Assembly (NCBI RefSeq): GCF_003172875.1
Contig: NZ_QGKM01000039.1
Coordinates: 1 to 60,915, forward strand
From: Leucothrix pacifica
Lineage (GTDB): Bacteria; Pseudomonadota; Gammaproteobacteria; Thiotrichales; Thiotrichaceae
Direction of reading: 5' to 3'
Length of the DNA: 60,915 bases
The translations under genes were made by a program, and so were the position numbers. Numbering within the stretch: position 1 is the first letter of the stretch; each line of letters opens with the position of its first letter. Below the pieces are notes generated by a model that saw nothing but the letters and a program-made list of their open reading frames with translations, did not search any database and was not told the DNA's origin. Below, in pieces: positions 1 through 8,345 of this stretch.

Positions 1-20
1 GTAGTTCACCTGACGCTTAC
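1..20. repeat. IS66-type terminal sequence, copy 1
   Basis: These 20 bases recur exactly at 181-200. The copy ends in CGCTTAC, the complement of the GTAAGCG terminus I associate with the IS66 family. It directly precedes a transposase tail rather than following one, so it may mark a second truncated element or a contig-end artefact. Confidence 0.6.
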
Positions 21-184
21 CAACCGCCAGTGCAAACCTGTACAGCCTGATTGAAACCGCCAAAGCGAACCACCGGGAACCCTATCAGTACCTGAGCTGG
101 CTGTTTGAGCGATTGCCTCAGGCCAGACCTGAAGAGTATGCATCGCTAATGCCTTGGGCAATGCCAGAAGTCTCGGACCTGTAG
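21..184 (+). pseudogene. IS66-family transposase C-terminal fragment
   Basis: In the frame ending with the TAG at 182-184 the DNA encodes about 54 residues, beginning TASANLYSLIETAKAN and continuing with a YQYLSWLFERLP stretch and a terminal MPWAMP. This resembles the extreme C-terminus of IS66 TnpC transposases (family knowledge). The rest of the transposase lies outside the window or is deleted, so only a non-functional tail is visible. The stop codon lies inside the terminal repeat copy at 181-200, as expected for an IS whose gene runs to its right end. An identical terminal copy lies just upstream at 1-20. Confidence 0.6.
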
Positions 185-200
185 TTCACCTGACGCTTAC
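181..200. mobile_element. right end of an IS66-like element
   Basis: This is the second exact copy of the 20-base terminal sequence. It contains the transposase stop codon and ends CGCTTAC, the presumed IS terminus. The next base (201) enters a PIN-domain reading frame in mid-protein, so 200/201 is taken as the insertion junction. The left end is not in the window, so target-site duplication cannot be checked. Confidence 0.6.
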
Positions 201-449
201 GAGTTATTTTCATTGGTGAATATTTTGCCGTTTGATGAAGCTGAAGCGAAATGTGCAGCAACAGTTCGAGCGTCTTTAGAAAGGCAGGGTACACCTATAG
301 GACCACAGGATATTTTGATTGCTGGAACTGCGCTGGCAAATCAAGGCATTTTGGTGACGCGTAACACCGGTGAGTTTTCGCGTGTTGCAGGGTTAGACTT
401 AGAAGACTGGTCGCAACATGCAGCCGTTCAAGCCCGGCTATATCGCTGA
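201..449 (+). pseudogene. VapC-like PIN-domain toxin, 5' truncated
   Basis: The open frame from the IS junction begins ELFSLVNILPFDEAEA and contains IGPQDILIAGTAL and a late NTGEFSRVAGLDLEDW motif, characteristic of the C-terminal half of VapC PIN-domain ribonucleases (the D of the PQD motif is a metal ligand in the family). The N-terminal half, with the first catalytic aspartate, is missing because the IS66-like end abuts codon 201. After the usual VapC ending (LEDWSQ) the frame runs 10 extra residues into unrelated sequence, so the 3' end is also disturbed. No VapB antitoxin is visible. A start at 213 (GTG) is open but would not restore the fold. Not expected to be functional. Confidence 0.65.
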
Positions 450-675
450 GTTGTTAAATGACCAGCAGCGTTATTCGTCTGAAAACCTACTGACATGGTA
501 TAGCCTGAGTGGCGGTGTGCCGAAGTATTTGGAGTGGTTGTCTCGTCATTGGAATATTGTTGGCAGGCGCCTATCAAGCCGCCCGCCATTCATTCTATCT
601 ACCTTTGAATACAGCTATTTGGTATTTGTAGCGGTATGTGATCAATGTGCTTCTTTAGGCCCAACAATACGGTGA
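418..675 (+). pseudogene. fragment of an AAA-type ATPase (DUF234-like)
   Basis: The frame encodes an 85-residue product whose middle, LTWYSLSGGVPKYLEWL, resembles the segment after the ATPase core in the archaeal-type ATP-binding family associated with DUF234. No Walker motifs are present and the last 35 residues look random, so this is a short remnant. It overlaps the vapC remnant and the 3' end of the DUF808 gene. Together with the IS tail it forms a small graveyard of accessory genes at the window edge. Confidence 0.4.
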
Positions 676-1592
676 TGTATCAGCACAATGATGTAACCCA
701 GCACAAGCCCAAACACTCCGGCAAGCGCTGCATTCACTATCCACGTAGCAGCTGCGCCAGCAACAGGCAACCAGCCACCCACAGTATCCGCAAATCCGTG
801 AATTAGGTGGGGCAACCAACCTAGTCCAAACACTTCCATGCCGTGTAAAATTATCTGACCACCAACCCATAGCATCGCGGCTGTACCAACTACCGATAAT
901 GTTGCTAGTAGTATTGGCATAGCACGTACCAGAAAATCACCAACACTGCTGATGAATCCTCTGTCGCTCTTAGCCAGATGAAGTCCGACATCATCCATCT
1001 TTACAATAATAGCGACAGCGCCGTATACACAAATTGTAATGACGACACCCACTACCAGCAGCACCACTGCCTGTGTGAAGATATTGCTGTCACTAATTTC
1101 CCCCAGCGCGATAGCCATGATTTCTGCTGATAGGATCAAGTCTGTACGAACTGCGCCGGCAACTTTTTTGTCTTCCAGCTCTTTTGGATCTTCATAGGGC
1201 AGATGGTCTAGCTCACTGTCAGCTTCACCGTCTTTGCGGCTTAGTTTTTCTACTACTTTTTCGGCGCCTTCATAACAAAGGTAGGCACCACCGAGCATCA
1301 ATATCGGCGTAATCAGGAAGGGGAGAAAAGCACTCAGTAACAAGGCGAGTGGGAGCAGTATGACGACTTTATTAAACAGCGACCCCTTCGCGATTCGCCA
1401 GATAATCGGTAGCTCTCGCACTGGCTCCAGTCCGGTTACATAGGCGGGTGTTACCGCTGCATCATCGATAACGACACCTGCAGACTTTGACCCTGCGCGC
1501 ATTGCTGCTGCGCCAATATCATCGAGGGAGGCGGTAGCGAGTTTGGCTATCGCTGCGACGTCATCAAGTAATGCTAATATTCCACTTGCCAT
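642..1592 (-). CDS. DUF808 (YedI-like) inner-membrane protein
   Basis: 316 residues. The N-terminus MASGILALLDDVAAIAKLAT and the following DDIGAAAMRAGSKSAGVVIDD are the hallmark opening of the DUF808/YedI family. Several hydrophobic segments (about residues 85-120, 165-195, 225-255 and 270-305) indicate a polytopic inner-membrane protein. Length is typical of the family, which has no established biochemical role. The gene stands alone: IS debris lies downstream and a 285-base gap separates it from the divergent exporter gene. An ORF antisense to its 3' end is a shadow. Confidence 0.85.
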   Translation of the reverse strand: MASGILALLDDVAAIAKLATASLDDIGAAAMRAGSKSAGVVIDDAAVTPAYVTGLEPVRELPIIWRIAKGSLFNKVVILLPLALLLSAFLPFLITPILMLGGAYLCYEGAEKVVEKLSRKDGEADSELDHLPYEDPKELEDKKVAGAVRTDLILSAEIMAIALGEISDSNIFTQAVVLLVVGVVITICVYGAVAIIVKMDDVGLHLAKSDRGFISSVGDFLVRAMPILLATLSVVGTAAMLWVGGQIILHGMEVFGLGWLPHLIHGFADTVGGWLPVAGAAATWIVNAALAGVFGLVLGYIIVLIHHRIVGPKEAH

Positions 1593-1877
1593 TTATTTTG
1601 ACCCGTTTTTTAATTCGTTATAGGTGGGGGGTAATTAAGTACCACCCTGAGTGTGTGAGTTGGCGTTGTAATCCGGCGATGTGCTCGGTATTAACCGGAT
1701 CAAAGTTAACCAGATTTCAACAACGCTGACAAATAGTCTGTACCAATTTTATTGGCGCACTTCCCATGGGATGCTAAGTCGTCATACTATCAGTCGCGGT
1801 TAGATATCACAGGTTCAACAAGGTGCTTTGAACTGACTGTTGCCTAGCCTATCTATTTAAATCATCAAGGATAAGAA
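1593..1877. other. intergenic region between divergent genes
   Basis: These 285 bases separate the divergent DUF808 and LysE/ArgO genes and must hold both promoters. AAGGATAAG just before 1878 is a good ribosome-binding site for the exporter. I see no further coding potential or strong hairpin. Confidence 0.5.
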
Positions 1878-2486
1878 ATGTCAGTAAGTGCTGCGGTGCA
1901 AGGCTTTGGTATTGGCGCGGGTTTAATCATTGCGATTGGCTCGCAAAATGCTTTCGTGCTGAGTTGTTCGTTAAGAAATCAGCATGCCTATGCAGTTGCG
2001 GCGCTATGTGCGTTGATCGATATCGTTTTGATTCATGCGGGCGTGTGGGGCTTAGGAGTGTTAATTAAACAGTCCCCGGTGCTGCTGAGTGTCGCGCGAT
2101 ATGGTGGCGCTGCCTTTTTATTCTTGTATGGTTTCTATGCGTTTCGTCGCGCATTCAAACCAGAGAGTCTGCAAGCTGAAGCTGTCAAACCTATGAGCCT
2201 GAAAGCCGCTTTGCTGATGGTCTTAGCGCTGAGTTTGCTGAATCCTCATGTCTATCTGGATACGGTGATATTACTCGGTAGTATTGGTGGGCAGTTACCT
2301 AACAGCCAGCCCGCTTGGTTTGCGATCGGCGCGTCTGCTGCATCCATTGTGTGGTTTGGTGGCTTGGCGTTTGCGGGTAAGAAGCTGGGGCCGTGGTTTG
2401 ATAAGCCCAGCAGCTGGCAACGTCTGGACTTTTTGATTGGCGCGGTGATGTGGGCTATCGCGATAAACTTATTGTTCTTTGCATAA
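1878..2486 (+). CDS. LysE/ArgO-family amino-acid exporter
   Basis: 202 residues. It contains the family signatures IAIGSQNAFVL near residue 20 and LNPHVYLDTVILLGSIG near residue 120, with about six hydrophobic segments. LysE/ArgO proteins export basic amino acids (arginine, lysine) across the inner membrane. ATG is preceded by AAGGATAAG at good spacing. Transcription is probably monocistronic because the next gene converges on it. Regulators of argO/lysE (ArgP/LysG) are not adjacent, so substrate assignment rests on sequence resemblance only. Confidence 0.85.
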   Translation: MSVSAAVQGFGIGAGLIIAIGSQNAFVLSCSLRNQHAYAVAALCALIDIVLIHAGVWGLGVLIKQSPVLLSVARYGGAAFLFLYGFYAFRRAFKPESLQAEAVKPMSLKAALLMVLALSLLNPHVYLDTVILLGSIGGQLPNSQPAWFAIGASAASIVWFGGLAFAGKKLGPWFDKPSSWQRLDFLIGAVMWAIAINLLFFA

Positions 2487-2515
2487 GCCCACATCTCCAA
2501 CATGCAAGCAAATGA

Positions 2516-3368
2516 TTAGAGCCGCGCCAGTAGCTCTTGCTTCTTTGCATCAAAGTCTTGCTGGCTGATGGCGCCACTGTCACGTAATTTGGCCAGTTTG
2601 GCGATCAGTTCGATGATGTCATCGGCTGTTTCCAGGTTCACCGGAGTAGTGCCTTGTGGGACTTCAGGCGCAACAGTTTTGGTAAACATTGGGTCAGCAA
2701 ATGCAGGCTCAGAATGATTCGGTTCATTAGATAAAGGTGACTGGTCAACGTTATCTTGCCAGTCATTCCCGTTTGATTGCTCAGGTGTAAGGAAGTTATT
2801 TTGTACCGCAGGCGTCTCAATCCCTTGGCCTGAAACGATTGGCAATTGGTTCACAGAGATGGTGCCGAACTGGCTGGAAAACGTCAGCGAGTCATTCCCG
2901 CCTTGCTGCTGACTCACTCCACCAATATTGTGATTCAGCGTGTCATAAACGGTGACTTCGCCATTTAACTCAACGGCTAATCGACCCGGAAAAACAGCAT
3001 AGCGAGTATTGTTTTTTGCCACCAGAGCTAAAGGGCGCTCCTAAATCAGCAGGCCACCATTGATTACTTCCGGCTGTGCCCGCTGGAATCACAGGGAATA
3101 ACTGCATACTCGCGATAGCGTCTGACAGCTCGGAGCACAGATTATCGACGGTGTTACGCAGGCCGCTGTTAAACATATCGCCGACCATGGTCATGCCACC
3201 GCGCATCCATTGGCCGGAGCCGCCTAATTCGGGGCTATTGAACTGCGCCATACTGCCGCCACCATTATTGACCGCTAGCAACATATGCACCACGGCATCA
3301 GTACTGATGTTATAGCGACTGGCGAGGTTGTTCACTAGATTCTCACCGTCAGGGGTAAGCTTTTGCAT
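2516..3368 (-). pseudogene. SHOCT-domain protein interrupted by a frameshift
   Basis: Two overlapping reading frames (3368 to 2970, and 3022 to 2516) make up one recognisable protein. The first part reads MQKLTPDGENLVNNLASRY and continues to GGMTMVGDMFNSGL and WWPADLGAP. The second part continues with NNTRYAVFPGRLAVELNG and ends in a SHOCT motif (KLAKLRDSGAISQQDFDAKK). Known relatives have these blocks in one frame. The switch falls at a run of six A's in the coding strand (T's at 3012-3017); removing one A would restore a single frame of about 283 codons. It could be a true pseudogene, a homopolymer sequencing error, or slippage decoding. Function is unknown; SHOCT motifs are short C-terminal oligomerisation modules. 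Confidence 0.75.
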
Positions 3369-3695
3369 GGGATATCCTTTTTATTGATTTGCTAAATGAC
3401 AAGCTTGTTTGTCACTCTATGAAGAATGGCTAATCACGGAAGCAGCCAGTTCACAGTAACAAGTGTATATGGCCGTGATAATACACTAAGCGTCTGAAAA
3501 TAGAGTGTGTTCATTTCGATTCTTGAGGGGAATGGTGTTACCAGAAAACTATTCGGCCAAATGGTTGATTAATTGATTTTTATCTGGGAATCTCCTTACT
3601 CGCCAAATAATTGTACTTGCGTAATTGATAATAAGATTCATGCAAGACAGGTGTTGTACGTACAGTTACTATATCGCTACATTTCTCTGGGGAAC
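3369..3695. other. intergenic region, no gene seen
   Basis: This 327-base gap separates the SHOCT gene (leftward) from the DUF3291 gene (rightward). It is AT-rich and includes a short ACAAGCTTGT palindrome near 3401-3410. An upstream extension of the DUF3291 frame to 3573 looks non-coding. I see no further structure. Confidence 0.4.
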
Positions 3696-4151
3696 ATGAT
3701 GAAATACCAATTAGCCCAACTCAATTTAGCTAAGTTTCGCCTGCCAATGGAAAATCCGGTGAATGCTGATTTCGTTAATAACCTCGATGCGGTGAATGCC
3801 ATTGCCGAAGCGCATCCAGGTTATATCTGGCGCTTAAAAGGCGAAGGGAATGATGCGACGGATCTGCAGGCTTATGACGATCCTAACATCATCGCCAACT
3901 TATCAGTCTGGGCTGATCTTGAGTCATTACTCGACTTCGTTTACAAAGAAGAAGCCCACAAGAATATCATGCGCCGCCGTCGGGAGTGGTTCGACAAAAT
4001 GGAGTTTTTCATGGTGTTGTGGTGGGTGAAAGCCGGTGACGTCCCTAGTTTGCAGCAAGCTATAGACAAGCTGGAGTACCTCAAGGCTCACGGCCCGTCA
4101 CCCGAAGCCTTTACCTTCAGAAATGACTTTCCGCCACCTCAGACAACTTAG
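3696..4151 (+). CDS. DUF3291 domain-containing protein
   Basis: About 151 residues from the ATG at 3696 (a second ATG follows immediately at 3699). The opening MKYQLAQLNLAKFRLPMENP, NLDAVNAIAEAHPGYIWRL and the late FFMVLWWVKAGDVPS are typical of DUF3291, a dimeric alpha/beta-barrel (ABM-like) family of unknown function, some of which resemble monooxygenases. I chose 3696 rather than the longer frame from 3573 because the homology begins here and GGGG lies just upstream. The gene is followed by a hairpin terminator. Confidence 0.8.
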   Translation: MMKYQLAQLNLAKFRLPMENPVNADFVNNLDAVNAIAEAHPGYIWRLKGEGNDATDLQAYDDPNIIANLSVWADLESLLDFVYKEEAHKNIMRRRREWFDKMEFFMVLWWVKAGDVPSLQQAIDKLEYLKAHGPSPEAFTFRNDFPPPQTT

Positions 4152-4169
4152 GCCGGTGTGCTCGCAAAG

Positions 4170-4212
4170 GTGCTTGCTCGGTTAATTTAAATAATCAGCA
4201 AGCACTATTTTT
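4170..4212 (+). terminator. rho-independent terminator
   Basis: A perfect 9-bp stem (4170-4178 with 4197-4205) with an 18-base loop is followed by TATTTTT. It lies 19 bases after the DUF3291 stop and reaches into the stop codon of the convergent OmpA-family gene. Confidence 0.65.
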
Positions 4213-5293
4213 GAGCAAAATACGTTTCATCAATACCAACGATAATGAACTCTGTACGGCGGTTTTTGGCGTGTGCTTCATCCGGGCATTTCACGTCATT
4301 TCCACAGTCGTTAACTAGTACCGTTTCACCATAACCTTTTGACTCAATGCGACTGCGATCAATCCCTTGTTGAACAATATAGCTAACAGCCGCATCAGCC
4401 CGGCGCTGAGATAGTTCCAGATTGTATGAGTCACTACCGCGTGAGTCGGCATGTGAGCCTAGCTCGATGGTGATTTGTGGGTTATCCATTAGGATATACA
4501 ACACCTTGCGCAAGTTGGGCAGGGCGCTTTTTTTCACAGTTGCTTTGTTGTAATCATAATAGATGTTATCGACCTTAAACTTCTTACCCAGCTCGATTTT
4601 ATCTAATAAGACCGATGCTCCAGAGATACCGCCCTGATCATTTAAGCTGACGCCACTAAAGCCAGAGAAACAGTATTTATCATTCTTTTGCAGTCGGTCA
4701 TTACAGAAATTGATTTTAGCAAAGCGCTTTAAATGAAATGGGGACTCCAACACCACATCATATTCATAGCCTGAGGTGATATTGAGTTTATAATTGCCGT
4801 TTTGATCACTTCGGGTTGTGACTTGCTCGCCCGTCATGAGGTTTAGCATGGTGACTTTAAGCTTTTGTATCGGCTGGTTAGATTCGCGGTTCAGGGCTTT
4901 GCCGGTAAATACGAACTCCGAGTCTTCACCGCTCATGGACACCGTTAATTGCTCCGGCATATTGTTGCTTGCCATGGCGTTAGATAAGTCGATCTGCTGG
5001 GGGTAATAATCTGCTTTAGTGAAGCGTAAGGTGTACTGATCAGTTTCATTGAAGTCATGCTCAAACGAGAAAGCTTTACCGGCTGATGTTGTTAGTGTGT
5101 GCACAGCGTTACCTGCCACTTGCAACTCCACCTCAACGTCACCCAGTGATTCTCTGCTTTCAGAGTCAACGACGGTTCCTGATATTGTTCGGACAGCTGC
5201 TTGAGCCGGGACCATCATCGCTAACAGTAAAATGAAGCTGAGTAATTGCAACATGCGGTTTTTTGACAATCTTATATACGACATAGTGACCAT
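4205..5293 (-). CDS. OmpA-family protein with Cna-B-like N-terminal domains
   Basis: 362 residues. An N-terminal signal peptide ends near AQAAVRT (residue 33). Two carboxypeptidase-regulatory/Cna-B-like beta-sandwich domains follow (about 35-115 and 125-190; second copy contains GEQVTTRSDQNGNYKLN). The C-terminal OmpA/Pal domain (about 240-358) carries IELGSHADSRGSDSYNLELS followed by QRRADA, the peptidoglycan-binding core. It should sit in the periplasm or outer membrane, anchored to the cell wall. It lies 26 bases downstream of the repetitive secreted protein, probably in the same operon, suggesting the two act together in the envelope. Confidence 0.8.
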   Translation of the reverse strand: MVTMSYIRLSKNRMLQLLSFILLLAMMVPAQAAVRTISGTVVDSESRESLGDVEVELQVAGNAVHTLTTSAGKAFSFEHDFNETDQYTLRFTKADYYPQQIDLSNAMASNNMPEQLTVSMSGEDSEFVFTGKALNRESNQPIQKLKVTMLNLMTGEQVTTRSDQNGNYKLNITSGYEYDVVLESPFHLKRFAKINFCNDRLQKNDKYCFSGFSGVSLNDQGGISGASVLLDKIELGKKFKVDNIYYDYNKATVKKSALPNLRKVLYILMDNPQITIELGSHADSRGSDSYNLELSQRRADAAVSYIVQQGIDRSRIESKGYGETVLVNDCGNDVKCPDEAHAKNRRTEFIIVGIDETYFAQK

Positions 5294-5319
5294 TCTTTAG
5301 TAAAAATCAACACACCAGA

Positions 5320-6708
5320 TTATTTGGCAGAGAGGTTAATTGGCTCCGCTGCACACTCGACTTCTTTCCACTCAAGCATGCCTCCCTTTTTAACCAACAT
5401 GGTTTGCTCAATTTCCTGATACTCCGCAGGAATCTCAATAGCCTCAGCGACGGAGTCTCTGACTAAGGTTTGAACGGGCACGTCCTGAAACTCTGCGGCG
5501 ACGCTGCGTTTGATTGCTTCCGCAGGTGTTGCGATGACTTGTCGAACCATTTCTTGCTTACGCTCAGGAATCAGCTTGTCGCGTGTGGTCTCTGGTGTCT
5601 TGACAATGACTTTGCTGACCTCGGTATACACTGCCGGGATCTGAACTTTTTTAACGGAAGCCGGCTGGTCAATCACTTTCACATCTACCGTTTTGTACTG
5701 TGCCGGCACTTCAACTTTTACAACTTTGGCCGGTGTTTTTAGCACTTTCCTAGTGATGGTTTTGTAGCTTGCGGGCACGGTCGTTTCAATGATGTCTGCA
5801 TCTTTACTGAGTCGCTGCACCGGAATATCGCGCATGCTGGCAGGCTTAGGGTAGGACAGGACTTTTGCCGCTTTTTTAAGAACTTCTGATGAAGTCTTTT
5901 TAAATGAGGGTGGGTCGATCACTAAGCACGTAATCACACAATCCTGTGGTTGCACCGATCTACAATTCGGCACCTGCTCCTTTCGCCAGTGACTGCCTGC
6001 CTGTTTTGTCATAATGCTATCGACGGAGGTCTCATAAACGGCAGGTGTCAGAAAGTGTGAGGTAAAGGCATCTTTGGTCTTCACTGATTCTGTGTGATCC
6101 TCGAAGATGGCAGGGCTGACGGACAGATTCACGCTTTTTTCTTTAACTAATACCTTTTCTTCAACAGTTTCATACTGAGCCGGTATGAACTCCAGCTTGG
6201 TGTAAGCTTCTTTGACCAGTACAGAGGTTTGGACGGTTTTGTAGGTTTCCGGGATTATTTCTAGTTTGGTATAGCCTTCTTGCACTATGACTTTTTCAGT
6301 CACCGTCTCAAACACCACAGGAATCACTTCCGGGTCAATCCGGGACTCTTGCACATTGACGGCAATTGCCTGGTCTTTAAAAACCGCCGGAGTAATGCTG
6401 TAGTCACTAAAACCATCTTTTACTCTGACACGTGTAGTGTCCGTTTTAAAGCGAGGGTAGCTTATCTCATAGCTGGTACGGGCTTGTTTTGAGACGATTT
6501 TATTGGTGATGTTTTCGAACTCATCAACCGTGTATTCTGATTGATAACACTTCTGATCATCTGGCGACTTTTTAATGGGGCTGACACTCACAATTTGAGT
6601 ATTTTCTGCGTAACTGACGCTGACAGGCAGCATCGCTAGTAAGGTATATAAGCTAATTGTCATTGCTTTGTAAGGCTTAAATACCGGACGAGTTTCTCTC
6701 AAAGACAT
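5320..6708 (-). CDS. secreted protein of tandem ~28-residue repeats
   Basis: About 462 residues from the ATG at 6708, chosen because AAGGAT precedes it; a longer frame to 6774 lacks this. A signal-like hydrophobic stretch (ISLYTLLAMLPVSVSYAEN) follows. Nearly the whole mature part is about a dozen degenerate repeats of 27-30 residues with the theme IPAxYKTVxxKVLVKxA: one block of six before and one of six after a short cysteine-bearing linker (PNCRSVQPQDC, ITCLV). The pattern suggests an elongated beta-rich periplasmic or surface fibre. I do not recognise a named family. Co-directional with the OmpA-family gene 26 bases downstream, so it is likely an envelope partner of it. Confidence 0.75.
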   Translation of the reverse strand: MSLRETRPVFKPYKAMTISLYTLLAMLPVSVSYAENTQIVSVSPIKKSPDDQKCYQSEYTVDEFENITNKIVSKQARTSYEISYPRFKTDTTRVRVKDGFSDYSITPAVFKDQAIAVNVQESRIDPEVIPVVFETVTEKVIVQEGYTKLEIIPETYKTVQTSVLVKEAYTKLEFIPAQYETVEEKVLVKEKSVNLSVSPAIFEDHTESVKTKDAFTSHFLTPAVYETSVDSIMTKQAGSHWRKEQVPNCRSVQPQDCVITCLVIDPPSFKKTSSEVLKKAAKVLSYPKPASMRDIPVQRLSKDADIIETTVPASYKTITRKVLKTPAKVVKVEVPAQYKTVDVKVIDQPASVKKVQIPAVYTEVSKVIVKTPETTRDKLIPERKQEMVRQVIATPAEAIKRSVAAEFQDVPVQTLVRDSVAEAIEIPAEYQEIEQTMLVKKGGMLEWKEVECAAEPINLSAK

Positions 6709-7094
6709 GGGGGATATCCTTATCAATAAAACATCTGGTAGTGGGATGCGGATAGCGTTCCTTCGCTGCATCACTGAGTCTAGCTTAGTGCAAGAAACAC
6801 ACTTATGCCGCTCAATTTATAATGTAGCAGAGCTTCGGTGGATGCGTTCGCTCTTAATTTAAGCAGTCTGCTTTTTTGTTAATCAGATATCAGATTATTT
6901 GTAATTTATTCCGTCATATTCTACGTTGGTTTTAGCTAAGTGATTAAAAATAATGCGGTAATTGTTTTACTATGAATAAGCTTAGTGACGTTGATGATCA
7001 GGATTTTTAGACGAGTTTACCCTTTCATAAGCTATAGACGCGATGTTAGAAACTCGGTAGCCTTGCCATTCATATTTCTCATTTCAGATAGCAA
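6709..7094. other. divergent intergenic region
   Basis: These 386 AT-rich bases lie between the leftward repetitive-protein operon and the rightward flavoprotein gene, so they should contain both promoters. No ORF, strong inverted repeat or RNA-like structure stood out. Confidence 0.4.
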
Positions 7095-8342
7095 ATGCAA
7101 ACACAACGTAGTGTTATTATAGGTGGCGGCCCGTCAGGGTTAATGGCTGCAGAGCAGTTAACTCAGGCAGGCTTTCAGGTTGACCTTTATGATGCAATGC
7201 CGTCGGTTGGTCGAAAGTTTCTTTTGGCGGGTATTGGTGGTTTAAATATCACTCATGCTGAGCCTTACGCAACATTTTGCACGCGCTATGAGGTCCATCA
7301 AAATACGCTGCAACCGGTGTTGGATGCATTCACGCCTGATGACCTCAGAGCGTGGTGTAGTGAGCTTGGTGTTACTACCTTTGTTGGCACATCCGGGCGG
7401 GTCTTTCCGGAGGAAATGAAAGCTGCCCCTTTATTGCGTAAATGGCTGACAAGATTGAGAGAGAATGGACTGACTATTCACCCGAAACACCGTTGGCTGG
7501 GCTGGGATGACCAGGGAAGGATTATCCTGAAATCACCAGAGGGAGAGCTGAAGCGAGACTATGATGTCCTGATTCTGGCACTGGGCGGTGGCAGTTGGAA
7601 AAAGCTCGGTAGCGACGGTCAATGGCTGTCTCTATTAGAAGCTCAAGGCATTAGCACCACACCACTGCTGCCCAGTAACTGCGGACTTTTAAGTGATTGG
7701 AGTGATCACTTGATACAAAAATTCGCTGGCTCACCGCTAAAATCAGTGGCACTTCGCTTTACAGATGCAGATGGTGTTGAGGAGAGGCGAATGGGGGAGT
7801 TGATTCTCACTGAACGCGGTGTCGAAGGAAGCCTGATCTATGCTTACTCCGCGCGGTTCCGTCGTATGATCCTGGCGCAGGGTGAAGCCACTTTTTATCT
7901 GGATGTCTGCCCGAATCATCCTCTGGAAAAGTTAGTGACTATTCTTAAGTCCAAACCTAAAAGTAAAACACTCAGCACGTTTCTAAAGAGCCGTTTGAAA
8001 CTTGATGGAGCGAAACGTGCGTTATTGTTTGAGGTGTTGCCTAAGCAAGACGTGAATAATCCTGATGTATTAGCCCGTGCATTGAAGAATATCCCCATTA
8101 CAGTGACTGCGATGACGCCCATTAACGAAGCCATCAGCACCGCGGGCGGGGTGACGAGAGACGCACTGGATGAGCACTTCATGCTGAAGCAGAAAGCAGG
8201 GGTGTTTTGTACGGGTGAAATGTTGGATTGGGATGCACCGACAGGTGGCTACCTGCTAACGGCCTGTATGGGACTTGGCAAGCAAGCAGGGCTCGGTGCC
8301 GTGAAATGGTTAACGGATACACCAGCGAAGGTAACGGAATAA
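7095..8342 (+). CDS. HI0933/BaiN-like FAD flavoprotein (TIGR03862 type)
   Basis: 415 residues. It begins with an FAD-binding Rossmann motif VIIGGGPSGLMAAEQL (residues about 7-22) and has GRKFLLAGIGGLNITHAEP, the family's glycine-rich block. SGRVFPEEMKAAPLL follows, and near the C-terminus GVFCTGEMLDWDAPTGGYLL, the second FAD contact. These features and the length fit the NAD(P)/FAD oxidoreductases related to HI0933, YhiN/RdsA and BaiN, cytosolic reductases of poorly defined substrate. It ends 3 bases from the convergent GGDEF-EAL gene, with no terminator between. Confidence 0.85.
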   Translation: MQTQRSVIIGGGPSGLMAAEQLTQAGFQVDLYDAMPSVGRKFLLAGIGGLNITHAEPYATFCTRYEVHQNTLQPVLDAFTPDDLRAWCSELGVTTFVGTSGRVFPEEMKAAPLLRKWLTRLRENGLTIHPKHRWLGWDDQGRIILKSPEGELKRDYDVLILALGGGSWKKLGSDGQWLSLLEAQGISTTPLLPSNCGLLSDWSDHLIQKFAGSPLKSVALRFTDADGVEERRMGELILTERGVEGSLIYAYSARFRRMILAQGEATFYLDVCPNHPLEKLVTILKSKPKSKTLSTFLKSRLKLDGAKRALLFEVLPKQDVNNPDVLARALKNIPITVTAMTPINEAISTAGGVTRDALDEHFMLKQKAGVFCTGEMLDWDAPTGGYLLTACMGLGKQAGLGAVKWLTDTPAKVTE

Positions 8343-8345
8343 GCG

